Assembly (NCBI GenBank): GCA_029210585.1
Contig: JARGFP010000009.1
Location: forward strand, 62,001 to 126,000
Direction of reading: 5' to 3'
Source of the DNA: Bacteroidales bacterium
Lineage (GTDB): Bacteria > Bacteroidota > Bacteroidia > Bacteroidales > GCA-2748055
Length of the DNA: 64,000 nt
Positions within the stretch are counted from its first letter, which is position 1. Every line of letters starts with the position of its first letter. Position numbers and translations under genes: made by a program. The notes under the pieces are model-generated. The model saw nothing but the letters and a program-made list of their open reading frames with translations. It had not been told where the DNA came from and searched no databases. Of this stretch, positions 44,651 through 55,129 are shown piece after piece.

Positions 44651-45421
44651 ATGGCAGATCTCTTTTCATATGGCCCCCGCAATGCCAGGGAGTTTTTCAA
44701 AACCAACCTGGTGCCCGTCCTGTATACGGTGATCATCCACCTGGTCATTGCCATCGTGCTGGTATTGCTGAAGGTGGAGGGATTGAAGAAGGATCGTGAA
44801 CTGGGAGTGATGCTGGATTTTACGGAAGAGGTAACCCTCGAAGAACTCATGGAGCAGGAAGAAGCGGAATTGCCTCCTGAATGGATCGAGCATGTGCTGG
44901 AAGCAAGGGAACAGGCCAGCAACAGGGCAGTGAATGTGAATGACGATGTCAACAGGGAGATCTCCACGGAGGATTATGTGAATGACCTGCTGGAAGAACT
45001 GGAAGCGCAGAAAGATGAAGCATTTATGAAGGACCGTGAAAAATGGAAGGAGATCATCTCGACATATGTGTACGAGGAGGATGCGCCTTCACCGGCAGAA
45101 CCAGAGGCAGAGGATACACCTTATACAGGACCCACGCGCATTACCTATGAATTCCTGGAGTCCCCGCGCGACCGGCAGCAGCGGCAACTCAACATCCCGG
45201 TATACCGGTGCGAAGGTGCTGCGCTGGTGACTGTGGACATCGAGGTGCTGCAGGATGGTTCTGTGGGCAGTGCCCGGGTGGTGCGGGTAGAGTCGGCAAG
45301 GGATTCACAATGTTTTACAGATGCTGCCGAAGGTGCGGCGCTCACTTCCACGTTCCGCGGCAATTACAATGCCCCGTCGAAGCAGAAAGCACGGATTACC
45401 TACCAGTTTGTGGCACAGTAG
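44651..45421 (+). CDS. TonB-like energy-transducer family protein
   Basis: 256 residues. One N-terminal transmembrane helix (about 21-40), a long acidic coiled region (about 45-160) and a C-terminal TonB-type domain (about 175-255) with VDIEVLQDGSVGSARVV, a conserved Cys-containing helix SQCFTDAAEGAA and a final YQFVAQ strand. The Pro-rich spanning segment typical of TonB is weak. It may link an inner-membrane complex to outer-membrane receptors or be a TonB-domain paralogue. No ExbBD genes are adjacent. Confidence 0.72.
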   Translation: MADLFSYGPRNAREFFKTNLVPVLYTVIIHLVIAIVLVLLKVEGLKKDRELGVMLDFTEEVTLEELMEQEEAELPPEWIEHVLEAREQASNRAVNVNDDVNREISTEDYVNDLLEELEAQKDEAFMKDREKWKEIISTYVYEEDAPSPAEPEAEDTPYTGPTRITYEFLESPRDRQQRQLNIPVYRCEGAALVTVDIEVLQDGSVGSARVVRVESARDSQCFTDAAEGAALTSTFRGNYNAPSKQKARITYQFVAQ

Positions 45422-45451
45422 AGTTGAAAGCGCAGAACACCGATCCAAAAC

Positions 45452-46435
45452 TCAGAAAAGCCTGTTGGCCGTTGCTGCAATCTCATCGGTGTCCTGGTCC
45501 ATCATGCATTTAAAGTGCTTTTTCGGGCATGCGGTTTTACCGAGCTTGGAACAGGGACGGCAGGACAGTCCGGGCACCTCGAAATCAACCGAAAGCGGAT
45601 CCGGATGGTAGGCGTACATTCCGAAGTGAGGTATGGTATTTCCCCAGATGGTGATGATCTTCTTGTTGAATGCCGCGGCAATATGCATCATGCCGGTATC
45701 GTGCGTGATCACGCAATTGGCCTGCTGAATGACCGAGGCGGACTGGTTTACCGACCATTTACCGCAGCCGTTCAATATCTTTTTTTGCGGGAGGGAGGCA
45801 ACAAGCTGCTTTCCGGTTGCTTCATCTTCCGGACCTCCCAGCAGGATTACCGGATGGTTTAATCCGGCGATCAGTATAGTCATTTTTTCCACCGGAAGTT
45901 TTTTTGTTACATGCTTTGCCCCGGTCACAAGTGCAATATAGCCGCTCCTGAATGGCTCGGGCAACTCACCCGGAGCCACATGTTCCCCTTCAGGAATAAA
46001 ATAATCCAGTCCCTGGCCATCATCTTCCCCGCAGAAAAGCTGCACCGTCTGCAGGTACCGTTCGACGATATGCAGATCGGGGAGCCGGTTGATCCTGAAG
46101 TTCACCAGCAGCCATTTTTTCAGGTTCAGTTTGTGTACCGTGAAATACATACGTTTGAGTGCACGCTTGATATCCAGGGAACGAAGGTTGTTTTGAAGAT
46201 CAATGACATAATCAAACCCTTCCTGCTTCAGCAAACCAACGGTTTCGGCCTGGTTTTCGGAAAGGGTGTGCACTTTCGTGATGTGGGGATTTGCCTTTAG
46301 CAGCGGGGCATAACCGGGTTTGGTGAGATAATGGACCTCCGCACCTTCCACCTGCTGGTGCAGTCTGCGAACGACAGGCGATGTCAGTACGATATCACCA
46401 ATGGAACTGAAACGGATCACCAGGAATTTTACCAT
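45452..46435 (-). CDS. GT9 family glycosyltransferase (heptosyltransferase-like)
   Basis: 327 residues, GT-B fold. FLVIRFSSIGDIVLTSPVV at the N-terminus is the GT9 signature. The C-terminal nucleotide domain includes HDTGMMHIAAAFNKKIITIWG. A Cys cluster follows (LSCRPCSKLGKTACPKKHFKC), as in other Bacteroidota members. Role in LPS core or surface polysaccharide assembly is inferred. Its ATG overlaps the stop of the upstream hydrolase-like gene by one base (TAATG). Confidence 0.92.
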   Translation of the reverse strand: MVKFLVIRFSSIGDIVLTSPVVRRLHQQVEGAEVHYLTKPGYAPLLKANPHITKVHTLSENQAETVGLLKQEGFDYVIDLQNNLRSLDIKRALKRMYFTVHKLNLKKWLLVNFRINRLPDLHIVERYLQTVQLFCGEDDGQGLDYFIPEGEHVAPGELPEPFRSGYIALVTGAKHVTKKLPVEKMTILIAGLNHPVILLGGPEDEATGKQLVASLPQKKILNGCGKWSVNQSASVIQQANCVITHDTGMMHIAAAFNKKIITIWGNTIPHFGMYAYHPDPLSVDFEVPGLSCRPCSKLGKTACPKKHFKCMMDQDTDEIAATANRLF

Positions 46436-47217
46436 TACTTAAGTTCCTTGAAAAAAAGGAGGATGGCCAGCCAGTACTCACTTTGGGAGGGGTTTTGCGC
46501 GGTCAGGGCCCCTGTTCCCCTCTGCCCTTCATGGGTATCGGGCGTGAAGAGTTCCTTGTATTTTACATCCACCCCGGAGAGCAGTTGTTCCATGTATGGA
46601 AATTCCATGCGGCTGGAAACCACCAGGATAGGTTTTTCAATTCCTGCAATGGTGTCTTCAACACTGAACTCGCTGCGGAAAAATTCTCCTGGGCTCAGGG
46701 CAATGGCCGCTTTAACAGAATCCAGCTCCTTGCACGCTTTCAGCGCAAGGGAGCCATTTGCCCCACCACCAACCAGCACCACGGGGCTGCCGGATTTCGC
46801 AACTGCATAATTGATGGCGGTCCGGATATCCCCTTCAATATCTTCGGCTTTTTTACCATATTTTCCGTTGCGGGTTCGCTTTGCTGTTTCATTGGCTACA
46901 AAACCGGAATTGCCTCCGTTGCGCAGGTCGGGTACAAGGCAGTTGAAATTCATTTTCTGGAAACGGTGTATGATGCTTGTGAATTCTCCCCTGCTGGAAC
47001 CCTGTTCATGTAGCAGTACCAGGTAGGGAAGGGTGTCCGCCAGCACATATTCGTCTGCCGTGAGCATCAGGCTGTCGTGGGAATACAGGGTTACCGTGTT
47101 GTTATCCGGCTGGGCAAACATGTTTGCACCTGCCGCAACCATGACCAGGAGAACGACCAGGTGCCGCTGCAGTAATGAAAATGGACCGATTCTATTTTGC
47201 GTTTTCAGCCAGTACAA
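46435..47217 (-). CDS. Exported alpha/beta-hydrolase-like protein lacking the nucleophile Ser
   Basis: 260 residues with an N-terminal hydrophobic segment (about 19-35) ending MFAQP, so likely exported. The body resembles a dienelactone-hydrolase type alpha/beta fold: LVLLHEQGSSRGEF, then LVPDLRNGGNS and VVLVGGGANGSLAL. The nucleophile elbow normally reads GxSxG; here it is GGGANG (150-155) with Gly in the Ser position, so ordinary hydrolase activity is doubtful. The start overlaps atpC by 26 bp, placing it in the atpDC operon. Confidence 0.6.
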   Translation of the reverse strand: MYWLKTQNRIGPFSLLQRHLVVLLVMVAAGANMFAQPDNNTVTLYSHDSLMLTADEYVLADTLPYLVLLHEQGSSRGEFTSIIHRFQKMNFNCLVPDLRNGGNSGFVANETAKRTRNGKYGKKAEDIEGDIRTAINYAVAKSGSPVVLVGGGANGSLALKACKELDSVKAAIALSPGEFFRSEFSVEDTIAGIEKPILVVSSRMEFPYMEQLLSGVDVKYKELFTPDTHEGQRGTGALTAQNPSQSEYWLAILLFFKELK

Positions 47218-47437
47218 TGATCTTGTTATTTTTTGCTTCGATCACGCCACCATTCACTTCAATTGAAGTTTTGTTCCCATTTTTCTCGCGAATATTGATC
47301 ATCCCTTTCTCAAGCGTTGAAATGATGGGTGCGTGGTTCTTGAGGATTTCGAAAGAGCCTTTGGAACCTGGTACCCGGATGCTCAATATCTCTCCTGAGT
47401 ACAGGCTTTTATCAGGCGATATGATTTCCAGCAACAT
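47192..47437 (-). CDS. atpC: F0F1 ATP synthase subunit epsilon (short form)
   Basis: 81 residues, containing only the N-terminal beta-sandwich (LEIISPDKSLYSGEILSIRVPG). The C-terminal helical hairpin that inhibits ATP hydrolysis in other bacteria (total about 130 residues) is absent, as is common in Bacteroidota. It follows atpD by 31 bp and overlaps the hydrolase-like gene. Confidence 0.93.
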   Translation of the reverse strand: MLLEIISPDKSLYSGEILSIRVPGSKGSFEILKNHAPIISTLEKGMINIREKNGNKTSIEVNGGVIEAKNNKIIVLAENAK

Positions 47438-47468
47438 GTTATTTCTTTTCGTGGATACGTATATTCAA

Positions 47469-49004
<1,536 letters not shown>

Positions 49005-49013
49005 TCAAAGCAA

Positions 49014-49021
49014 CAAATTTA
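49014..49021 (-). promoter_or_regulatory. -7 element of atpD
   Basis: On the minus strand TAAATTTG matches TAnnTTTG, with a predicted start near 49007 and a leader of about 30 nt to the ATG at 48977. The -33 is not clear. Confidence 0.5.
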
Positions 49022-49086
49022 ACATTTTTATCCTCATTTTCATACCCGCCTGGTAAAGCTTCTTTCTTTCGGTCACATATTTTATT

Positions 49087-49094
49087 TACATTTG
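49087..49094 (+). promoter_or_regulatory. -7 element upstream of the barrel-like gene
   Basis: TACATTTG matches the consensus exactly. If used for the gene at 49238 it implies a leader of about 135 nt, in which I see no clear fold. Confidence 0.45.
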
Positions 49095-49237
49095 TTATAA
49101 TGCGTACAGAAAGGGGATCATTCTCAGCGTGCTACAGAACTTTTTTCAAGCAATATACGTATGCAGCATTGAAACAAGACCAGCCCTCGCGCCGGCAATG
49201 GACACCATTAAAATGATGCGCATAAAAAGAAACTGAC

Positions 49238-49867
49238 ATGATGCACATAAAGAGAACCAGTATCCTGTTTGTTGTATTGTTCTTTATTTCGGCAACGGCA
49301 GTTTCCCAGCCGGAGAGGATTGGCGCCGGGCTGACTTTTGCGACCAAGAAACGCTTCAACGGGGGCGATACGGGGAATCCGGGTATCAATGTAAAAACAT
49401 GGATTCCGGTTGACAAGAAAAAAGTATTTCACATCGTCCCGTCTGTCTCGGCCTTCATGCCCCTGGAAGTAAATCACACCAGTTACCTAACCACCACGTA
49501 TATGTTTCATGGTGACCTTGACTTTCAGGCAATGCTTGTGCGTGAGAAATCTCTGAAACTGGCGGCATTTGCCGGCATCAATTACCGGCACATTGTTTCC
49601 AGGAACAGGATCGTGCTTTCCCTTCCGAAAGAACCGGTTGATTCCACCCTCAGCGGATTCGGACCTGCCATCGGGGCAGCGCTTGAGATGCGGATGAGTG
49701 CGAACTGGGACTTTATTGTTTCTGCCCGCTACAGTTTTACCGGCCTCCGCCCGGGTGAGGCATCCGCAGGAGAACGCTTCCTGGTGGCGCCGCTCGCCTC
49801 GCCGGTTATTCAGGCACATGCTGTTTACTATTTCTTCAGCCGGGGCAGAGTATATTCTTACCGATAG
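49238..49867 (+). CDS. Outer-membrane beta-barrel-like protein of unknown function
   Basis: 209 residues. A signal peptide ends at about AVSQP (residue 24). The mature part alternates hydrophobic and polar residues with Gly turns (ERIGAGLTFATKK, LAAFAGINYRHI, IVSARYSF) and ends with an aromatic strand YYFFSRGRVYSYR, all in line with a small eight- to ten-strand barrel. No named family is recognised. It may also start one codon later (49241). Confidence 0.65.
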   Translation: MMHIKRTSILFVVLFFISATAVSQPERIGAGLTFATKKRFNGGDTGNPGINVKTWIPVDKKKVFHIVPSVSAFMPLEVNHTSYLTTTYMFHGDLDFQAMLVREKSLKLAAFAGINYRHIVSRNRIVLSLPKEPVDSTLSGFGPAIGAALEMRMSANWDFIVSARYSFTGLRPGEASAGERFLVAPLASPVIQAHAVYYFFSRGRVYSYR

Positions 49868-49939
49868 TTGATGGCTGTACAAATTTTCTTATCTTTATTC
49901 CATTAATGATTTGATCAATCAATTATTCACAAACGCACT

Positions 49940-50962
49940 ATGGCAAGCTTAGCATTTTTATTCGGGATGATCCCGGGAACTGAAAAAGTTGAAAGCGCCG
50001 ATGATCAGCTCAGGGCTGATTATGCTGCTTTCCAGGAATATGAAAAATCTGATGAGCTGAAGCATTTTCTGGAACTGGAAAAAGAGGTGACATCCGGTGA
50101 TTTTGCCATTCGCAAGAAAAAAATTCCAAAAAAGGAATACAAAAACTCCGAAGAATTTCAGAAGGAGGAGGAATACAAGGTGCTGAAGAAATCAGACAAG
50201 ATTACCTGGTATTTTAATACCAAAAAGAAAAATCCCTTCAGGGAGGTCGCCAAGTGGGAAGAGACCTTTAATGAGCCTTTCACCGGGTCCAGACTTGATG
50301 AGAAAACATGGATGACCAGGTATTACTGGGGCGATGCGATCCTGGATGAACCTTATACCATGTCGGATGAGAAGAGTTTTCCCACGGAGGGTAAAAACAT
50401 TGAATTCTATGATAAAAAAGCCCGGCTTGTAACCAAGGCCGAGGAGGTTGAAGGTAAGAAATGGGACCCGGTGCACGGTTTTCTTCAGGATTCGTTTGAA
50501 TACACCTCTGCATTAATGAGTACCGGCAAAAGTTTCCGGCAGAAATACGGCATATTTAAGGCAAAGATAAAAATGGCGCCTGCTGACATGACACAGGCCT
50601 TCTGGCTGGTATCCAACGGTCTGGTGCCGCATATCGATGTGGCCAAATATGAAAAGGGGAAACTCTGGGCGAATTATTTCTGGGCCACCAGGAGCGGACA
50701 GGCTCCCTCCAAATCGGTCTCGAAAACGGGAGGTTCCCGGTATACCAGCGATTTTTATATTTTTTCACTCGAATGGAGCCCCGGGAAACTGGTCTGGAAG
50801 ATCAATGACAAGACCTTCAAAACCCAGTCGTCAGGAGTTCCGCAGGAAGAGATGTACATGGTATTCAGTACCGGCCTCAAGCGGTGGTCCTCCGACAATG
50901 GGCTCCCTGCTGCGATGGAAATCGACTGGATCAGGGTCTACAAGCTGAAGGACCAGGACTAA
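49940..50962 (+). CDS. GH16-fold protein without catalytic glutamates
   Basis: 340 residues. Residues about 1-100 are a charged helical region with repeated SxEFxKxxEYKxLKKSxxI-like units; residues about 105-335 have the concanavalin-like GH16 fold (FNEPFTGSRLDEKTW, GIFKAKIKMAP, FWLVSNG, EIDWIRVYKL). The active-site pattern ExDxxE is H231-I-D233-V-A-K236, so nucleophile and acid/base are both replaced. A binding rather than hydrolytic role is likely. There is only a short hydrophobic stretch at the N-terminus (ASLAFLFGMIPG), not a proper signal peptide. A terminator follows. Confidence 0.78.
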   Translation: MASLAFLFGMIPGTEKVESADDQLRADYAAFQEYEKSDELKHFLELEKEVTSGDFAIRKKKIPKKEYKNSEEFQKEEEYKVLKKSDKITWYFNTKKKNPFREVAKWEETFNEPFTGSRLDEKTWMTRYYWGDAILDEPYTMSDEKSFPTEGKNIEFYDKKARLVTKAEEVEGKKWDPVHGFLQDSFEYTSALMSTGKSFRQKYGIFKAKIKMAPADMTQAFWLVSNGLVPHIDVAKYEKGKLWANYFWATRSGQAPSKSVSKTGGSRYTSDFYIFSLEWSPGKLVWKINDKTFKTQSSGVPQEEMYMVFSTGLKRWSSDNGLPAAMEIDWIRVYKLKDQD

Positions 50963-50982
50963 ATAACTTTTATGAAACGTAC

Positions 50983-51018
50983 AAAACCGCAGAAGCATCC
51001 CTTTTGCGGTTTTTTTTC
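50983..51018 (+). terminator. Intrinsic terminator after the GH16-fold gene
   Basis: AAACCGCA (50984-50991) pairs with TGCGGTTT (51005-51012) around a 13-nt loop, followed by a run of T. Confidence 0.85.
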
Positions 51019-51113
51019 ACACAGATGTTCTGAATGAATACGGACGCAGGATTATTTTTACATCAATATGAATCGCCGGGTATCGCTGGTAAAAATTGTT
51101 AAAAAGATATGTT

Positions 51114-52805
51114 ATGAAAAAAACGATTGTTCCTGTTGTACTGACAATATGCTTATTCGGAATGGTGAATGGCCAGGACCGGCTGACGGGCGAAACTTTT
51201 GCCACGCGCTCTGAGGTGATTGCCACACATGGCATGGCATGTACCAGCCAGCCACTGGCCACACAGGCCGCCCTCGATATTCTGAAATCGGGGGGCAATG
51301 CCGTCGACGCAGCCATCGCTGCCAATGCAGTGCTCGGACTGGTTGAACCCACCGGAAACGGGATCGGGGGGGACCTGTTCGCGATTGTATGGGATGCAGA
51401 TTCAAAACAACTCTATGGACTGAATGCAAGTGGCAGGTCACCCCGTTCGCTCACACGCGAATATTTCATTGAACACGGATATACCAGGATTCCGGCGTTC
51501 GGACCACTGCCGGTGTCTGTACCCGGATGCGTTGATGGCTGGTTTGAAATGCACAACCGTTTCGGTTCAATCTCCATGGAGCAGATCCTGCAGCCTGCCG
51601 TAACCTATGCCCGCGAAGGTTTTCCCCTGACTGAACTGATCGCATACTATTGGGAGCGCAATGCCCGCTACCTGTCCCCGTTCCCCAATGTAGGGGAAGT
51701 GTACCTGCCGGGAGGCAGCGCTCCGGCAAAAGGAGAGATTTTCAAAAATCCGGCGCTGGCCAATACACTGGAGACCATTGCCATTGAGGGTCGCGACGCA
51801 TTCTACAAGGGGGATATTGCACGTACCATCAGTGATTTTATGGAGGAGCAGGGGGGATTCCTTTTCTATGAGGACCTGGCTGCACATGCTTCAGAGTGGG
51901 TGGCCCCGATGTCGGTCAATTACCGTGGGTATGATGTATGGGAACTGCCCCCCAACGGGCAGGGAATTGCCGCGCTTCAGATTCTGAACATCCTCGAAGG
52001 ATACGATATCGCCGGGATGGGATTCGGAAGCGCGGATTACATCCATCATTTTACCGAAGCCAAGAAACTGGCTTTCGAAGACAGAGCAAAATATTATGCT
52101 GATCCTGCATTCAATGATCTGGATTACAGATCCCTTTTAACAGATGCATATGCGGCTGAACGCAGGGCCCTGATCAACAGCAACCAGGCAGCCCGGAGTT
52201 ATGACGCCGGGAAGATCGAGCATGGGAATACGATCTATCTCACAGTGGCTGATGAAGCAGGCAACATGGTGTCACTTATTCAGTCCAACTACCGTGGAAT
52301 GGGTTCGGGAATGTGTCCGCCCGGTTTGGGGTTTATTCTCCAAAACAGGGGAGAGTTGTTTTCGCTGGAGGAGAGTCATCACAATGTATATGCACCTGGG
52401 AAAAGACCCTTTCATACCATTATTCCGGCCTTTATAACCAAAGATGGTCAACCGTTGATCAGTTTTGGCCTGATGGGGGGATCGATGCAGCCACAGGGAC
52501 ATGCCCAGGTGTTGGTGAACCTGGTCGATTTCGGGATGAACCTGCAGGAAGCCGGCGATGCCCCGCGAATCCGCCATTCAGGATCTTCACAGCCCACCGG
52601 GGAGGAGATGACAGATGGTGGCACACTCTACCTGGAATCGGGTATCACCTACAGTGAGATCAGGAAACTTTTGGGGAAGGGCCATACGGTGCAGTTTAGC
52701 AAGGGAGGTTATGGTGGGTACCAGGCCATCAAACGTGACCCGGAGACAGGTGTGCTTTACGGGGCATCGGAGTCTCGAAAGGACGGACAGGCAGCCGGTT
52801 GGTGA
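51114..52805 (+). CDS. ggt: Gamma-glutamyltransferase
   Basis: 563 residues from ATG 51114, giving a clean signal peptide (MKKTIVPVVLTICLFGMVNG). Large-subunit motifs AALDILKSGGNAVDAAIAAN (20) and GNGIGGDLFAI are present. The autocatalytic processing site is NTIYLTVAD, with Thr as N-terminal nucleophile; the E. coli TTHYSV becomes TIYLTV, a variant seen in paralogues. It should cleave gamma-glutamyl bonds (glutathione or polyglutamate) in the periplasm. It is convergent with the SLC13 transporter. Confidence 0.93.
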   Translation: MKKTIVPVVLTICLFGMVNGQDRLTGETFATRSEVIATHGMACTSQPLATQAALDILKSGGNAVDAAIAANAVLGLVEPTGNGIGGDLFAIVWDADSKQLYGLNASGRSPRSLTREYFIEHGYTRIPAFGPLPVSVPGCVDGWFEMHNRFGSISMEQILQPAVTYAREGFPLTELIAYYWERNARYLSPFPNVGEVYLPGGSAPAKGEIFKNPALANTLETIAIEGRDAFYKGDIARTISDFMEEQGGFLFYEDLAAHASEWVAPMSVNYRGYDVWELPPNGQGIAALQILNILEGYDIAGMGFGSADYIHHFTEAKKLAFEDRAKYYADPAFNDLDYRSLLTDAYAAERRALINSNQAARSYDAGKIEHGNTIYLTVADEAGNMVSLIQSNYRGMGSGMCPPGLGFILQNRGELFSLEESHHNVYAPGKRPFHTIIPAFITKDGQPLISFGLMGGSMQPQGHAQVLVNLVDFGMNLQEAGDAPRIRHSGSSQPTGEEMTDGGTLYLESGITYSEIRKLLGKGHTVQFSKGGYGGYQAIKRDPETGVLYGASESRKDGQAAGW

Positions 52806-52821
52806 TCAATGGCGGTGTTTT

Positions 52822-54627
52822 TCAGAAGCTCCAGAAAATAGGTATGACAATTATACTGATAATAAAAGCCAATATGTTCAGGGGCAGACCGATCTTCCAG
52901 TAATCACCGAACTTGTAATTCCCGATGCTCTGGACCACCAGGTTGGTCTGGTAGCCGATGGGTGTGGAGAAACTTGCCGAGGCAGCCACAGCAATGGCAA
53001 TGAAAAACGGCCTTGGATCCACGCCCAGCTGCGTGGCAGCAGCAAGAGCGATGGGGAAACTCAGTGCAGCAGCAGCGTTATTGGTGATGATCTCTGTAAA
53101 GATATTGGTAATGATGTAGATGGCAGCAAGCACTCCGATGGGCCCCAGGTTTTTGGAGATGTTGATGGTGGTGTGCGCAATCATATCTGCTGCGCCGGAA
53201 TTCTGCAGTGCCCGGCTGATCCCAAATGCGCTGGCAACGGTGATGAGCACGTCCCAGTTGATGGGTTTGGTGTATTTTTTTGCCGAGAAGATCTTCATCG
53301 AGGCCATCAGCACCATAGCAATGGCAGCAAAAAAGAACATATCCAGTTTCACATCTCCATAACTGGGGAGCTGTCCGCCCACGGTGGCACCCACGACCAT
53401 CAGGAGCGTGATGATTACGGCCAGCCATCGTTTTCTCCTGTCCTTGGAGCTGTCCATGTCGCCAATCTCAGACGCCATATAAAAGGCCCTGGATTCACCC
53501 CAGTACCGGGTAAAGTCATCGGTGGTGATCAGCATCAGGTTATCTCCCGATTTGAGCTCAACATTTTGCATGTTGGTTGTGATGCGTTCCCCGTTCCGGT
53601 GCACTGCCATGACAACTGCATTGTAGTGTCCCCTGAAATCGAACTCTTCGATGGTCTTCTGAATTCCGGGGAACCGGGGTGCGATCACCACTTCCACCAG
53701 TTTCAGGTCCTGGTTCATAAAGGCAGGGTCGGCCGATTCCAGACACTTCAGCTTGATTCCGTTTTGTTGCATCAGGAAACCCACGTCCTCGGATTTACCT
53801 GCCAGGATCAGTTCATCCCTTTCCTCAATGGTAAAAGCAGTGTTGGAGATCCGGATGTGTTTTTCATCACGGATAACCGTCTTGACCACAAACTCGGAAA
53901 GTCCCGGCAACCGCCTTTTTTCAATTTCTTTCCCGATCAGTGAGCTCCCTTCAGTGAGCATCACATCAAAATAGTATTCACGTATGTCGTTGGGAAAGCT
54001 GTGCCTCGGGATGATCTCACCGGGCAACAGGCGGTTGGAGAAGATATTCAGGTAGATAAAACCGATGATGGCTACGAAGATCCCTACCTTGGCCAGCTCA
54101 AAGAACCCCAGTCCTTCGATGCCGCGGTCCAGCATCATCCCGTGCACCACCAGGTTCGTGGAAGTGCCAATCAGCGTACAGGTGCCACCGAAGATGGTGG
54201 CGTAGGAGAGCGGGATCAGGAATTTCTGACTGGGCAGGCCTAATTTTTCAGCCCATTTCTTGATCATCGGCGCAAAAATGATCACCACGGGTGTATTGTT
54301 CAGGAAAGCGGAAACGCCGGCGATGGGAACGGTGAGCCGGAGAATGAGCCGCGGGATAGGGGCTCTTTTTTTGGGCAGCAGGATACCCGCCAGCTTGGAA
54401 AGCGCACCGGTCTGCTTAAATCCTTCGCTGACCAGGAAGAGCATCCCGACGGTGATCATCCCTTTGTTGGAAAAGCCCGACAATGCCTCTTCCGAGGTGA
54501 TGATATTGGTGACCATAAATATGACCAGCGCAGTAAACAGGACCAGCCCCGGCCGCATCATTTCCTTGAGGAGGGCGATGATCATCAGGATCACTACGGC
54601 AATGGCAATATATCCGGTTAAGGTCAT
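52822..54627 (-). CDS. SLC13/DASS-type anion transporter with two RCK C-terminal domains
   Basis: 601 residues. N-terminal helices contain FLNNTPVVIIFAPMI, the DASS-like SNT-type motif region and SYATIFGGTCTLIGTSTNLV (20). A cytoplasmic insertion at about 210-380 has two TrkA-C-like domains, followed by the second half with TNAAAA-type sequence ITNNAAAALSFPIA and FSTPIGYQTNLVV. This layout occurs in sodium/sulfate or dicarboxylate symporters. The transported ion is not determinable. Confidence 0.9.
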   Translation of the reverse strand: MTLTGYIAIAVVILMIIALLKEMMRPGLVLFTALVIFMVTNIITSEEALSGFSNKGMITVGMLFLVSEGFKQTGALSKLAGILLPKKRAPIPRLILRLTVPIAGVSAFLNNTPVVIIFAPMIKKWAEKLGLPSQKFLIPLSYATIFGGTCTLIGTSTNLVVHGMMLDRGIEGLGFFELAKVGIFVAIIGFIYLNIFSNRLLPGEIIPRHSFPNDIREYYFDVMLTEGSSLIGKEIEKRRLPGLSEFVVKTVIRDEKHIRISNTAFTIEERDELILAGKSEDVGFLMQQNGIKLKCLESADPAFMNQDLKLVEVVIAPRFPGIQKTIEEFDFRGHYNAVVMAVHRNGERITTNMQNVELKSGDNLMLITTDDFTRYWGESRAFYMASEIGDMDSSKDRRKRWLAVIITLLMVVGATVGGQLPSYGDVKLDMFFFAAIAMVLMASMKIFSAKKYTKPINWDVLITVASAFGISRALQNSGAADMIAHTTINISKNLGPIGVLAAIYIITNIFTEIITNNAAAALSFPIALAAATQLGVDPRPFFIAIAVAASASFSTPIGYQTNLVVQSIGNYKFGDYWKIGLPLNILAFIISIIVIPIFWSF

Positions 54628-54859
54628 TCTGTTCAGTAAAAAAGAGAACGGTCAGGAAACAATTATATGTTTGGTTTCCGACCGCAGAAAACATCGTCCA
54701 ATTTAACTGCCATTATGCGGAAAAGCAAATTAATTTTGACGTCTGTTTATTGTAACCTGTGAAGGCGAGCCAAACGGCACGCTCCAACAAGGTCTTCTAT
54801 GCTGAAAAAGGACAGGTGAGTGTTGTGCTGGTGATCGGAACAACCGGACGTGCAACCGG

Positions 54860-55099
54860 CTAGTAGCAGTTCCAGTAGGTGGTAACCCCGTTATTATCTG
54901 TTACCGGATCGGAATCTGCAAGGGAATAAAATGCATCTCCGCATACAAGCTGCGACGGACCATAGGTAATATCGGTGCCGTCATCTCTAACCTCTTCACA
55001 CGTACCGCAATCCTGCAGGAAGTCGCATGAGGGCAGGGCAAAAGCTGACAGGATGCACATGCCGGCGAACAGGCGAACGATTCTTTTTTTTGCAAGCAT
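54860..55099 (-). CDS. Small Cys-rich lipoprotein
   Basis: 79 residues. The signal peptide ends in ALPSC, making C25 the lipidation site. The 54-residue mature part has four Cys (C31 and C34 in a CGTC motif, C53, C78), acidic residues, and ends YWNCY. I recall similar tiny Bacteroidota lipoproteins with the CxTC ... C ... C pattern, but no function. The ATG lies 30 nt after the conserved end of element copy C, and a full promoter is found about 290 bp upstream, so this gene has a long structured leader. Confidence 0.75.
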   Translation of the reverse strand: MLAKKRIVRLFAGMCILSAFALPSCDFLQDCGTCEEVRDDGTDITYGPSQLVCGDAFYSLADSDPVTDNNGVTTYWNCY

Positions 55100-55129
55100 A
55101 TATTTAATTAAAGTATTATGATTTTTTTA

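Noticed and set aside
52615-53943. Open frame of 442 codons antisense to the SLC13 transporter
   Set aside because: Rich in His, Gln and Asp as expected for the complement of hydrophobic codons; no domain seen.
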